Assembly: GCA_016714935.1 (NCBI GenBank)
Contig: JADKBU010000001.1
Span: 186,001 to 250,000, forward strand
Origin: Candidatus Accumulibacter propinquus
GTDB taxonomy: Bacteria > Pseudomonadota > Gammaproteobacteria > Burkholderiales > Rhodocyclaceae
DNA length: 64,000 nt
Direction: 5' to 3'
The translations under genes were made by a program, and so were the position numbers. This document shows positions 1-13,547 of this stretch, one piece after another. The notes beneath the pieces were generated by a model. It did not search any database. It worked only from the letters and a program-made list of their open reading frames with translations, and was not told where the DNA came from. The stretch's first letter is position 1, and each line of letters starts with the position of its first letter.

Positions 1-609
1 CAGGCGGGTCAACACCGCCTCTAGCGCTTGCGTTCCACCCGTCGACGTGCCGATGGCGATCACTTTGTCGACGGTCTTGAGCACCGGCCCGGTGCCTGCG
101 GCCAGGATCGCGTCGGCGGTGTTGCGCGCCAGTCTGTCCAGCTCCGGTGGTTTCGCGGGGGTCACCGTGCTGGTGCCGGGTAGCGGGCGACGAAGACGCA
201 CGTTGGTGCGGAAAGCCGCGCGAATCGCCGCGACGATGTTGTTCGCCGGGTCATCGAGGATGCCCCTGGGCCCGAATTGCGGTTTGCTCATGATGCTCAC
301 CGCGCCTGCGGCGAGCGCCTGCATGAGGGTGTCGCTGCCGGTCACTGAGAGCGAGGAGCAGATGATCACCGGCGTGGGCCTTTCGGCCATCAGTTTGCGC
401 AGGAAGGCGAGGCTGTCCATGCGCGGCGTGTCGATGTCGAGGATGAGCACGTCCGGCCAGTTTCTGCGCATCCGGTCCAGAGCGACGAGTGGATCGGCGG
501 CGGTGCTCATGACTTCGATGCCCGGTTGCCGGGCCAGCGCCTGCGAGAGGCCTTGCCGGACCACCGCCGAATCGCCGACGATCAGCACCTGGATCGGCGT
601 TTCGTTCAC
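1..609 (-). CDS. cheB: CheB protein-glutamate methylesterase (C-terminus beyond window)
   Basis: CheB demethylates or deamidates receptor glutamates during chemotactic adaptation. The 203 residues present hold an N-terminal receiver domain (LIVGDSAVVRQGL acid pocket, DVLILDIDTPRMD phosphoacceptor loop, KP near residue 110) and the start of the esterase domain, where GTSTGG carries the catalytic serine. The rest lies left of base 1. I chose the GTG at 609 because GGAGG sits about 6 bases upstream and its first bases overlap the stop of the HD-GYP gene (GTGA). It is the last visible gene of the supercluster. Phosphorylation by CheA at 30607-32832 is inferred from family knowledge. Confidence 0.9.
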   Translation of the reverse strand, partial: MNETPIQVLIVGDSAVVRQGLSQALARQPGIEVMSTAADPLVALDRMRRNWPDVLILDIDTPRMDSLAFLRKLMAERPTPVIICSSLSVTGSDTLMQALAAGAVSIMSKPQFGPRGILDDPANNIVAAIRAAFRTNVRLRRPLPGTSTVTPAKPPELDRLARNTADAILAAGTGPVLKTVDKVIAIGTSTGGTQALEAVLTRL

Positions 610-1724
610 GCGTTTTCCTCCGGCGAAGGCATGTCGGAGTGCAGCTCCGCGATCTCGTTGAAGGTCTCGGCGCAAACCAGGAAGCAGTCGACGAGCAGCG
701 GGTCGAAGTGCCTGCCGCGTCCCTCGGTGATGATCTCCACTGCCTTGTTATGGGGAAAGGCCGGTTTATAGACACGTTTGCTGATCAAAGCGTCGTATAC
801 GTCGGCGATGGCCATCAGCCGCGCGGCCAGCGGTATGGCCTCGCCGTACAGGCCCTGCGGATAGCCCGTGCCATCCCAGCGCTCGTGATGCGAATAGACA
901 ATCTCGCTGGCGATGCGCAGGAAGGGATCGTGCGCATCGACGCGCAACTCTGCGGTGCGCAGGGCGTCGCGGCCAAGCGTCGTATGCTGCTTCATGATGG
1001 CGAATTCGCCGGCATCGAGCGGCCCCTGCTTGAGCAGGATCTGGTCGGGAATGCCGACCTTGCCGATATCGTGCAGCGGCGCGCATTTCGCGATCAGCGC
1101 CCATTCCTCCGGCGGCATGCGATCGCGCTGCGCAGGCTGCAGCAACAGGTATTCGATCAAGGTGCGAACGTAGGCGCGCGTGCGGCGAATATGGTTGCCG
1201 GTTTCGTTGTCGCGGGTTTCAGCGATCGCCCCGAGGGCGACGATGGTCAGTTCCTGGTTGCGTTGCAGATCCAGCGTCCTGGCTTCGAGATCGCGAGTGC
1301 GTTCGCGGACCAGCGATTCGAGATGCAGGTTGCGGTCGGCGAGATGAATCTGTGCCTCGCGCAGACGCAGTTGGGTGCGCACGCGCGCCAGCAGGATCGG
1401 CGGTGCCACCGGCTTGGGAACATAATCGACGGCACCGAGTTCGAGACCACGCGTGATGTCGGCGATGTCCGAGTGGCTGGAGAGAAAGATGACCGGGATG
1501 TCGGCGGTGCCGGGGTCGCGCTTGAGCGCCGAGCAGATCTGATAGCCATTCATGTCCGGCAGTTCGAGGTCGAGCAGTACCAGATCCGGTGCCGGCGACA
1601 TCTGCGCCAGTTGCATGCCTTTTTTGCCGCGGGTCGCAATGCGCGTGCGAAAGTGGTGGCGCAGGCATTCGTTGATGACTTCGAGCGTCGCCGGGTCGTC
1701 ATCGATCAGGAGTATGGTTTTCAT
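606..1724 (-). CDS. response regulator with HD-GYP c-di-GMP phosphodiesterase domain
   Basis: This 372-residue protein has a receiver domain at residues 1-120 (phosphoacceptor D52, KP near 104), a helical linker at 120-165 and an HD-GYP domain at 165-350. The metal and active-site motifs are intact: HDIGK at 218-222, HHERWDGTGYP at 279-289 and the ADVYDAL motif near 308. It should hydrolyse c-di-GMP when its receiver is phosphorylated. The start is the ATG of MKTILLIDDD. A longer frame exists but its upstream residues look like read-through of a receiver-domain relic. It overlaps cheB by 4 bases. Hybrid kinase A immediately upstream, which ends in an Hpt domain, is an obvious candidate phosphodonor (inference). 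Confidence 0.9.
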   Translation of the reverse strand: MKTILLIDDDPATLEVINECLRHHFRTRIATRGKKGMQLAQMSPAPDLVLLDLELPDMNGYQICSALKRDPGTADIPVIFLSSHSDIADITRGLELGAVDYVPKPVAPPILLARVRTQLRLREAQIHLADRNLHLESLVRERTRDLEARTLDLQRNQELTIVALGAIAETRDNETGNHIRRTRAYVRTLIEYLLLQPAQRDRMPPEEWALIAKCAPLHDIGKVGIPDQILLKQGPLDAGEFAIMKQHTTLGRDALRTAELRVDAHDPFLRIASEIVYSHHERWDGTGYPQGLYGEAIPLAARLMAIADVYDALISKRVYKPAFPHNKAVEIITEGRGRHFDPLLVDCFLVCAETFNEIAELHSDMPSPEENA

Positions 1725-1739
1725 GATGTACTGTCCGGG

Positions 1740-1803
1740 CGACTGACTTCCTTCTCGTGCTCCATGGTGTGCGCGGTCATGGGTTCGGTAACCAGCGGCA
1801 GGC
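1740..1803 (-). other. short relic of a receiver-domain coding sequence
   Basis: Read on the minus strand this spacer encodes MTAHTMEHEKE, matching the MTAHTMVHEKQ segment of the second receiver domain of hybrid kinase A just upstream. The DNA around 1763-1784 is nearly identical to 2619-2640. The surrounding sequence is not receiver-like and there is no complete gene here. It looks like a leftover of duplication or recombination involving the kinase array. Confidence 0.5.
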
Positions 1804-1847
1804 AAAGCAGGAGAAGCCGTACCGCTGTCGGTAGGCGTGCGTGCGGG

Positions 1848-3670
1848 TTCATTGTATCGGTCCGTTGCCGTGGTCGGCGAGGCATTGTCTGGCGGCTTCG
1901 AAATCGAAGCGCTGGACCTCGGTCAAGGCGGCCAGCAGCAGAGGCTGCCAGGGGCTGTCGGGGAATTCGTCGAGGCAGCGCTGGATGGCAGCGGCACTGT
2001 TGCCGTCGGCGGTATCGAGCAACTGCAGCAGCGCCGTGATCGACGCCGGGGGCGGCGACGCCGGTCGTGGCAGCGGCAGCGGCGGCGTCGGCCAGCGCAT
2101 CGCCGGGCGGGGTGACGGCTGCAGCGCCGCTTGCACCTGGCCGCACATGTCGACGATCGACTGCGCGAGCTGTTGCCGGAGTGCGTCACAGTCCCTGCCG
2201 GTGCGGATCGCCTGCTCGAGTGCCGTCGCCTGGCGATGCAGTTCGCGCATCCCGAGCACGCCGACACGGCCCCTGAAGGCGTGCGTGGCCTGCCTCGCCG
2301 CCTCGTGCGCACCACTCGCCAGCAGCGCTTCGAGGGTGGCCACGAAGCTCGCCGATTCGCCGACGAATTCTCCCAGCCAATGCCGGTAACGCGCCTGGTT
2401 GCCGGCAAAGCGTTGCATCGCGGCGCGGCTGTCGAGGCCGACGATGTTCGGCAGGTCGCCGCCGTCGCTGGCGGCGCACGATGGGGCGGCGATGGTCGGC
2501 AGGGGCGCGACGCGGTGTGCCAGCCAGCGGGCCAGCAGCGCGAAGAAATTCGGCAGCGAGAACGGCTTGCCGAGGTGGTCGTTCATGCCCTCGGCGAAGT
2601 ACACCTGCTTTTCGTGCACCATGGTGTGCGCGGTCATGGCGACGATCGGCAGGGTCGCGAAGCCGGGCAGCGCCCGGATCCTGCGGGTGGCCGCGAGCCC
2701 GTCGAGGACCGGCATCTGAATGTCCATCAGGACGAGGTCGAAAGCCGGCGCGCCGGCCGCGGTGAGGATGTCGATCGCCACCTGGCCGTTCTCGGCGAGA
2801 CGCGGAACGATGCCGACCGTGCCCAGCAGGTCGAAGACGATCTCGCGGTTGAGCGCCTGATCGTCGACCACCAGCACCTGGGCCTCGCGATAATGGTTCG
2901 GCAGGGACTCGCCGTCCGCGTTTTCCTCCCCGGACGGCAACGCGCCGGCTGGCGCGCATCCGAGCGTCAGGCGCACACGGAACACGGTGCCCTCGCCGGG
3001 CCGGCTGCTGACCTCGATCGATCCGTGCATGCCCTCGGCGAGTTGCCTGCAGATCGCCAGGCCCAGGCCGGTGCCGCCGTGCTTGCGGGTAATCGACGGG
3101 TCGGCCTGGACGAAAGGCTGGTAGATATGGGCGATCTCGTCGTCGCTCATGCCGATCCCCGAATCCTCGACTTCGAGCAGCAGGCGGGCGCGCTGTTCGT
3201 CGCAGCTCTCCAGGGTGATGCGCACGACGATGTGGCCGCTGTCGGTGAACTTGATCGCATTGTTGAGCAGGTTGAGCAGGATCTGCTCGATCCGCAGCGG
3301 ATCGCCGATGAGCACTTCGGGAATTCGCTCGTCGATGTGCACGCTGAGCGGCAGTCCCTTTTCGGCGGCGTGGTGGCCGAGCACCGAGAGGGCGCGTGCG
3401 GCGGTCTTGCGCAGGCTGAAGGGGGTGGCTTCGAACGTCATCTCGCCGGCCGCGATCTTGGTCAGGTCGAGCAGGTCGTTGATGATCGCCAGCAAGGTCT
3501 GGCCGGCGTCGCTGACTTTCTCCAGGTACTCGCGCTGGCGTGGCTCGGTGCTGCTGTTCAGGGCCAGCGCCGACAGCCCGATGACCGCATTCAGCGGCGT
3601 GCGCAATTCGTGGCTGACGTTGGCCAGAAACGAATCCTTCACCCGGTCCGCAACCTTCGCCGCTTCCAGC
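1848..3670 (-). repeat. 1.8-kb duplicated block, copy A (kinase core to 3' end)
   Basis: The sequence from the kinase stop codon to the end of the conserved linker before HisKA is nearly identical to 8960-10772. Identity starts abruptly at the stop codon (shared ttcattgtatcgg) and ends at the shared ccgcttccag just inside the kinase core. Outside these points the two genes are unrelated. This copy is in frame throughout. Confidence 0.9.
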
Positions 3671-4074
3671 GCCGCCTGCAAGGCGCGGTTCTGCTGGTAG
3701 AGGCGCAGGAAGACCAGCGTCTTGGCGCGCAGGATCTGGTCGTTGATCGGTTTCGAAAGATAATCGGTGGCGCCACGCAGATAGCCGTGCAGACGATCCT
3801 CATTGGCGTTGTGCGCGGCGGTGACGAAGATCACCGGCGTCTCGGCGGTTTGTGGATTGACCGCCAGCCGCTCGCAAACCTCGAAGCCGTCCATCTCGGG
3901 CATCTGGACGTCGAGGAGGATCAGCGCGAACTCCTCGTCGATGGCGATCGACAGGGCGTCGAAGCCGTTGCTGGCTTCGACGATCGTCGCGTCGATGCCC
4001 CTCAGCGCCATCCGTATCGCCAGGCGGTTGGTCGCCAGGTCGTCGACCACGAGGATCTTCGGACGCTGGTTCAT
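1849..4074 (-). CDS. hybrid histidine kinase A (REC-HisKA-HATPase-REC-Hpt)
   Basis: This 741-residue cytoplasmic kinase has no membrane segment. In order it has a receiver (ILVVDD, LLLDVQMPEMDGFEV), a short coiled linker, HisKA with phospho-accepting H155 in the SHELRTPLN box, a HATPase_c domain (NLLNNAIKF, DSGIGM, GGTGLGLAI), a second receiver (VLVVDDQALNRE, LVLMDIQMPVLDG) and a C-terminal Hpt domain (THAFRGRVGVLGM). This is the layout of a phosphorelay hub driven by an upstream partner. Its ATG overlaps the cheR stop (ATGA). Its 3' 1.8 kb is nearly identical to hybrid kinase B. The last ~80 residues are proline and alanine rich, then a conserved helical tail. Confidence 0.9.
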   Translation of the reverse strand: MNQRPKILVVDDLATNRLAIRMALRGIDATIVEASNGFDALSIAIDEEFALILLDVQMPEMDGFEVCERLAVNPQTAETPVIFVTAAHNANEDRLHGYLRGATDYLSKPINDQILRAKTLVFLRLYQQNRALQAALEAAKVADRVKDSFLANVSHELRTPLNAVIGLSALALNSSTEPRQREYLEKVSDAGQTLLAIINDLLDLTKIAAGEMTFEATPFSLRKTAARALSVLGHHAAEKGLPLSVHIDERIPEVLIGDPLRIEQILLNLLNNAIKFTDSGHIVVRITLESCDEQRARLLLEVEDSGIGMSDDEIAHIYQPFVQADPSITRKHGGTGLGLAICRQLAEGMHGSIEVSSRPGEGTVFRVRLTLGCAPAGALPSGEENADGESLPNHYREAQVLVVDDQALNREIVFDLLGTVGIVPRLAENGQVAIDILTAAGAPAFDLVLMDIQMPVLDGLAATRRIRALPGFATLPIVAMTAHTMVHEKQVYFAEGMNDHLGKPFSLPNFFALLARWLAHRVAPLPTIAAPSCAASDGGDLPNIVGLDSRAAMQRFAGNQARYRHWLGEFVGESASFVATLEALLASGAHEAARQATHAFRGRVGVLGMRELHRQATALEQAIRTGRDCDALRQQLAQSIVDMCGQVQAALQPSPRPAMRWPTPPLPLPRPASPPPASITALLQLLDTADGNSAAAIQRCLDEFPDSPWQPLLLAALTEVQRFDFEAARQCLADHGNGPIQ

Positions 4075-4906
4075 CGCGCGCCGGCCATGGTCTTGCGGAA
4101 AATCCGCAGCTCGGTCTGCACGGGTGCCCAGGTGGCGTCGCTGTCGAGCATCGACTCGGAACTCCCGAGAACCAGGAAGCCGCCGCGTTGCAGGCTGCGT
4201 TCGAAAACCCCGAGGGTTCGCTTCTGCAGGGCTTCGCCGAAGTAGATCAGGACGTTGCGGCAGATCAGCAACTGCGTTTCCAGGAAAGCATCATCGGTGA
4301 CCAGATTGTGCTCGACGAACTCCATGGGCTGCAGCCGGTCGGCGCGAATGGCCATCTCGCCGTCCTGAAAATCGAAATAATCGGCGAAGCGCGCGCTGCC
4401 GCCGGCCGCGAGGTAGTTGGACTGCCACGGCGCGAACTGCTGCACCGGCCAGCGGCCGCGCCGCGCCGCGGCGAGCAGATCGAGGCTGATGTCGGTGGTG
4501 ATCATGCGTGCCTTGTAGGCCAGGCCGCACTCGTGCAGCAGGATGGCGACGGAGTAGGTTTCCTGACCGTAGCCGCAGCCGACTTGCCAGACGTTGATGC
4601 GCGGGAAGCTTTCGAGCTCCGGGATGACCTGTTCGCGGAGGTACTTCCACACCGGCGGGTCGCGAAAGAACTCGGAAACCGGGACCGACAGGTAGTTGAT
4701 GACCGTTTGCGCCACCTGCTCGTCGCGGAGCAGTGCCGGCAGCAGGTCGACCAGGCTGACGACGCTGAAGAACTCGACCAACTGACGCAGGCGACGCAGC
4801 AACGAGGGGCGACCGTAACCGCTGAAGTCGTAACCGTAACGCTCGCGCAAGGCAAACAGCAGCAGGTCGGCCTCGATCTCCTCGAGTTCGCCCCCGCGTG
4901 TCCGTT

Positions 4907-4916
<10 letters not shown>
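4071..4916 (-). CDS. CheR-type MCP methyltransferase, divergent copy
   Basis: CheR proteins methylate receptor glutamates with S-adenosylmethionine. This 281-residue protein has the N-terminal helical domain (residues 1-85) and the methyltransferase domain, with the conserved LICRNVLIYF motif near residue 220. Its SAM-binding loop reads VGCGYGQETYS instead of the usual SGEE/TGEE-type sequence seen in the other CheR of this window, so target or activity may differ. It overlaps the 1319-residue kinase by 10 bases and kinase A by 4, placing it inside a kinase gene run rather than beside cheB or cheD. It may modify a protein other than a classical MCP (inference). Confidence 0.85.
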
Positions 4917-8866
<3,950 letters not shown>

Positions 8867-8959
8867 GGTGTTTGCTCTCCTGGTGTGCCGTGCATCGGGT
8901 CCGACTGCTGCCGGTGACCCTGACAGGGATCTGAGGTATCGAACATTACCCTTCCGGTA

Positions 8960-10772
8960 TTCATTGTATCGGTCCGTTGCCGGGGTCGGCGAGGCATTGT
9001 CTGGCGGCTTCGAAATCGAAGCGCTGGACCTCGGTCAAGGCGGCCAGCAGCAGAGGCTGCCAGGGGCTGTCGGAGAATTCGTCGAGGCAGCGCTGGATGG
9101 CAGCGGCACTGTTGCCGTCGGCGGTATCGAGCAACTGCAACAGCGCCGTGATCGACGCCGGCGGCGGCGACGCCGGTCGTGGCAGCGGCGGCGGCGTTGG
9201 CCAGCGCATCGCCGGGCGGGGTGACGGCTGCAGCGCCGCTTGCACTTGGCCGCACATGGCGACGATCGAGCCCGCGAGCTGTTGCCGGAGTGCGTCACAG
9301 GGCGTGCCGGTGCGGATCGCCTGCTCGAGTGCCGTCGCCTGGCGATGCAGTTCGCGCATCCCGAGCACACCGACACGGCCCCTGAAGGCGTGCGTGGCCT
9401 GCCTCGCCGCCTCGTGCGCACCACTCGCCAGCAGCGCTTCGAGGGTGGCCACGAAGCTCGCCGATTCGCCGACGAATTCTCCCAGCCAATGCCGGTAACG
9501 CGCCAGGTTGCCGGCAAAGCGTTGCATCGCGGCGCGGCTGTCGAGGCCGACGATGTTCGGCAGGTCGCCGCCGTCGCTGGCGGCGCACGATGGGGCGGCG
9601 ATGGTCGGCAGGGGCGCGACGCGGTGTGCCAGCCAGCGGGCCAGCAGCGCGAAGAAATTCGGCAGCGAGAACGGCTTGCCGAGGTGGTCGTTCATGCCCT
9701 CGGCGAAGTACACCTGCTTTTCATTTCCATGGTGTGCGCGGTCATGGCGACGATCGGCAGGTCGCGAAGCCGGGCAGCGCCCGGATCCTGCGGGTGGCCG
9801 CGAGCCCGTCGAGGACCGGCATCTGAATGTCCATCAGAACGAGGTCGAAAGCCGGCGCGCCGGCCGCGGTGAGGATGTCGATCGCCGCCTGGCCGTTCTC
9901 GGCGAGACGCGGAACGATGCCGACCGTACCCAGCAGGTCGAAGACGATCTCGCGGTTGAGCGCCTGATCGTCGACCACCAGCACCTGGGCCTCGCGATAA
10001 TGGTTCGGCAGGGACTCGCCGTCCGCGGCTTCCTCCCTGGACGGCAACGCGCCGGCTGGCGCGCACCCGAGCGTCAGGCGCACCCGGAACACGGTGCCCT
10101 CGCCGGGCCGGCTACTGACCTCGATCGATCCGTGCATGCCCTCGGCGAGTTGCCTGCAGATCGCCAGGCCCAGGCCGGTGCCGCCGTGCTTGCGGGTAAT
10201 CGACGGGTCGGCCTGGACGAAAGGCTGGTAGATATGGGCGATCTCGTCGTCGCTCATGCCGATCCCCGAATCCTCGACTTCGAGCAGGCGGGCGCGCTGT
10301 TCGTCGCAGCTCTCCAGGGTGATGCGCACGACGATGTGGCCGCTGTCGGTGAACTTGATCGCATTGTTGAGCAGGTTGAGCAGGATCTGCTCGATCCGCA
10401 GCGGATCGCCGATGAGCACTTCGGGAATTCGCTCGTCGATAGCACGCTGAGCGGCAGTCGCTTGTCGGCGGTGTGGTGGCCGAGCACCGAGAGGGCGCGT
10501 TCGGCGGTCTTGCGTAGTCGGTAGGGGTTGTCTTCGAACGTCATCTCGCCGGCCGCGATCTTGGTCAGGTCGAGCAGGTCGTTGATGATCGCCAGCAAGG
10601 TCTGACCGGCGTCGCTGACTTTCTCCAGGTACTCGCGCTGGCGTGGCTCGGTGCTGCTGTTCAGGGCCAGCGCCGATAGCCCGATGACCGCATTCAGCGG
10701 CGTGCGCAATTCGTGGCTGACGTTGGCCAGAAACGAATCCTTGACCCGGTCCGCAACCTTCGCCGCTTCCAG
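8960..10772 (-). repeat. 1.8-kb duplicated block, copy B
   Basis: This block is nearly identical to 1848-3670. Relative to that copy it carries two in-frame 3-base deletions (near 9190 and 10288), three 1-base deletions and scattered substitutions. The left boundary is the shared stop codon and the right boundary lies in the linker before HisKA. Upstream of the boundary kinase B has its own sensor modules, so the block behaves like a cassette joined to a different input half. Confidence 0.9.
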
Positions 10773-13079
10773 GGCGCGGGCCAGGTCGGCAGTCCGCCGT
10801 TCGACCACCTCCTCCAGATGCTGCTGGTATTCTTCGAGCTGCAGTTTGACGCGTCGCTGTTCGGTGATTTCCTGGAAGGCTCCGTCGAGCCGCACGGTCT
10901 TGCCCTGCACGCGTTCGGCTCGACCCTGGGAGTGCACCCAGATCGACCGGCCGGTGGCGGTGATCATCTCCAGTTCGAGATCCCAGGCGCTGCCCTCGCG
11001 CAGGGCCGAATCGATCGCGGCCTCGATCAGCGGCCTGGAGCCGGGTGCGTAATAGCTGAGTGCCTCGGCCAAACCGGGTATCCGGCCCGGTTCAAGGTCA
11101 CGAATCCGGAACACCTCGTCGGTCCAGGTAAGGGTCTCGGAGGCCACATCCCATGCCCAGCCGCCGATCCGGCCGATCCGGCCGGTCAGGTCGAGGAGCG
11201 CGTGCGAGCGGCGCAGTTCATCGTCGCGACGCTTGCGCTCGGTAATGTCTTCCTTGACGCCAAGAAAGTGCGTGATGGTTCCGTGCTCGTCGATGATCGG
11301 CGAGAGCGAAGCTTCTTCCCAGAACAGTTCCCCGTTTTTCCGCCGGTTGCACAGGATGCCGCGCCATTCGCGACCCGCGAGCAGCGCGTCCCACATTTCC
11401 TGATAGGTTTCCGGGCTGGTGCAGCCCGATTGCAGCAGGCGCGGGTTCTGGCCGATGGCCTCGTTCGCGCGGTAACCGGTGACCTGGCTGAAACGCGGAT
11501 TGACGTACTCGATCAGCCCATCGCGATCGGTGATGACGATCGATACCGGGCTTTGCTCCACCGCCCGCAGAAGTTTGTGGGCTTCCTCTTCGGCAGCGCG
11601 ACGTTCGGAAATGTCCGTGTAGATCCAGATGCTGCCTTCCTGTGGGTGGGCGGGATCGATGGCCTGGCCGTTCAGTGCGCCCCAGAATATCTCGCCGCTC
11701 TTGCGCCGCAGCAACAGTTCTTCGCAATGGTTTCTGCCCGCGCCGCAGTTGGCGTAGGCGCGTTCGCCGATCGCTTCGAAGGCCGCGCGCGAGGGATAGA
11801 GGCGCTCGGTCGACTGCCCCAGCAACTCGCCGGGGTCGTAGCCAAAGATCTCCTCTAGCCGGCGATTGCACGACACCACTCGCCGGTGCTTCAGGTAGGT
11901 GATGCCGACCAGTGCATTGTCCAGGATCGTCTCGCGTTCGACCAGCAGCCGTTGCGTCTGCTCGTTCTGCGCATGCTCGCGGGTGACATCGAAGGTCAGG
12001 CCGCGCAATACCTTCGCCTCGTCATTCTCGGCGATCACCCTGACCCGGTCGCGCAGCCAGAGGTGCTTGCCGTCGCTGTCGACGAAGCGATAATCGAGGT
12101 CATAGGACGCCTGGCGGTCGGTACAGCTTGCGCGATAGGCGGGTGCCCAGGTGCGTTCGTCGGGGTGCAGATGGTTAACCCAGAAGTCCGCCTGCTCCCA
12201 GTCGGCGAGCGGGAATCCCAGCAGGCGTTCGGCCTGGGCACTGACGAAGGTGAACTGGAAGGTCTTCGCGTCGGCCTCCCAGACGATGCCGTCGATCGAC
12301 TGGACGAGGTCCTCATGACGCTTGCTGAGGATTTGCAGGCGGCGGACCATGCGCGTGGCAAAGACACTGGCGAGCGAGAACAGCCCGGCCAGCATCAACA
12401 CGGCGGCAAGGCCGATGATCCAGGCGTGCTGTTGTCGGCGCTGCATCAGCGGCGTGATGTCGAAGCGGACGCTGATGCCGCCACGCACGTCGCCAACCCG
12501 GTAACCCATGCCCTGGTGGCACTTCATGCAGGCTTGCTCGACCAGCAGCGGCGCCATGTAGCGGAACTCGCTGAGTTTCCCGTTGTGGACCGTGGTAAAG
12601 CGTTCCTTGTCGCCGCCGGCGAAGGCTTCGAGAGCCGCACGTTCCCAGTCGTCGGCAGCATTGGCCGGGTTCTTGAGATTCAGGCTGGTGATATGAAAAC
12701 GGTAGTCGCCCTCGCGGGTGGCCAGTTCCGAGACCTCACTGGCGGCCAGTTCCGAAATCTCCCGGGTCATCAGGGCCGGATTGCGCAGGGTGTAAGTCTT
12801 GCCATTGTCTGCGACGATATCCGGGTTTTCCAGGTACGGGTTGGCTTCTATGCCTTCGCGTTTCTCGACATAGACACCGCCGTACCCGGCAGCCCAGCGC
12901 CGGGTCAGGACGATATCGCGAAAATGCGCGCGCGCACGCGCGAGCACGAACTCTTCGACGGTGGCCTGATGATTCGCCAGTTCAAGGCCGATGGCAGCCA
13001 GGCCGGCGACGATCAGGAGCACCCCGATCTGGAGCAGAAAACGGCGTTGCGGCTTTGCCGTCGCGGCCAGCCAGGTCAT
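8961..13079 (-). pseudogene. heme-motif multi-PAS hybrid kinase B, frameshifted
   Basis: The N-terminal part is intact: a membrane helix (residues 10-30), a periplasmic DUF3365-like domain with the c-type heme motif CMKCH (bases 12516-12530), a second helix and four PAS domains. HisKA follows with H789. From there it copies kinase A: HATPase, receiver, Hpt. Three single-base deletions relative to kinase A break the frame, near 10440, 9760 and 9725. If real, the product stops soon after HisKA without an ATPase domain. Joining the frames would give about 1370 residues. The start is the ATG before TWLAATAKPQ, 43 bp after the hemerythrin gene. Whether it is a true pseudogene or a sequence error is open. 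Confidence 0.85.
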
Positions 13080-13122
13080 TGAATGCGTGCCCACAGGCAG
13101 CCATCGGGCATGAACGGAATGC

Positions 13123-13530
13123 TCAAAACGACCTCTGGCAGCAGCGTGCCAGCGCGGCACACAGTTGCCGGTCGGAGGTTTCGACGTGGTCCATCAACCA
13201 GCGGCGGATGAACTGGGCAATTGCCGCGGCACCCAGCAGTCCCTCGTTGAAGTCGTCGATCTGGGCGCCGATCTCGTCGAACAAGTGCACATGTTCCTTC
13301 TGGTGCCGGGCCGCGAGTGGGTAACGGATGTCCAGCATCAATCTTTCCTCACGCGCGAAATGATCCCTGGTCAGCGCTTCGAGCGTCGCCAGTTCGATTC
13401 TGACTGCGGCCTGGTCCGAGCGGCTGCTGGCGGCGTGCAGGCGGTTGAGCAGGCAGACCATGGCGCGATGGTCTGCGTCGATCTCGGGGTGCCCGACTTC
13501 CAGCGCTGCCGTCCATTCAAGATGCACCAT
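13123..13530 (-). CDS. bacteriohemerythrin (diiron O2-binding protein)
   Basis: This 135-residue four-helix protein carries the hemerythrin ligand pattern: H in VGHPEIDADH, the second H ten residues later, HFAREE (HxxxE), HQKEH and HVETSD. Such single-domain proteins bind O2 reversibly and occur as O2 carriers or sensors. I chose the ATG at 13530 (MVHLEW), typical for the family and preceded by GAGGA. A TTG at 13551 overlapping the cheR stop is the alternative. The gene sits between cheR and the heme-motif kinase B, which suggests local O2 handling for this sensory cluster (inference). Confidence 0.92.
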   Translation of the reverse strand: MVHLEWTAALEVGHPEIDADHRAMVCLLNRLHAASSRSDQAAVRIELATLEALTRDHFAREERLMLDIRYPLAARHQKEHVHLFDEIGAQIDDFNEGLLGAAAIAQFIRRWLMDHVETSDRQLCAALARCCQRSF

Positions 13531-13547
13531 GTCGTGATCCTCGGAGT

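Noticed and set aside
2131..4245. A 704-codon plus-strand open frame opposite kinase A (and similar ones opposite other kinases)
   Set aside because: Antisense to clearly conserved kinase domains, low-complexity translation, no ribosome site or domain.
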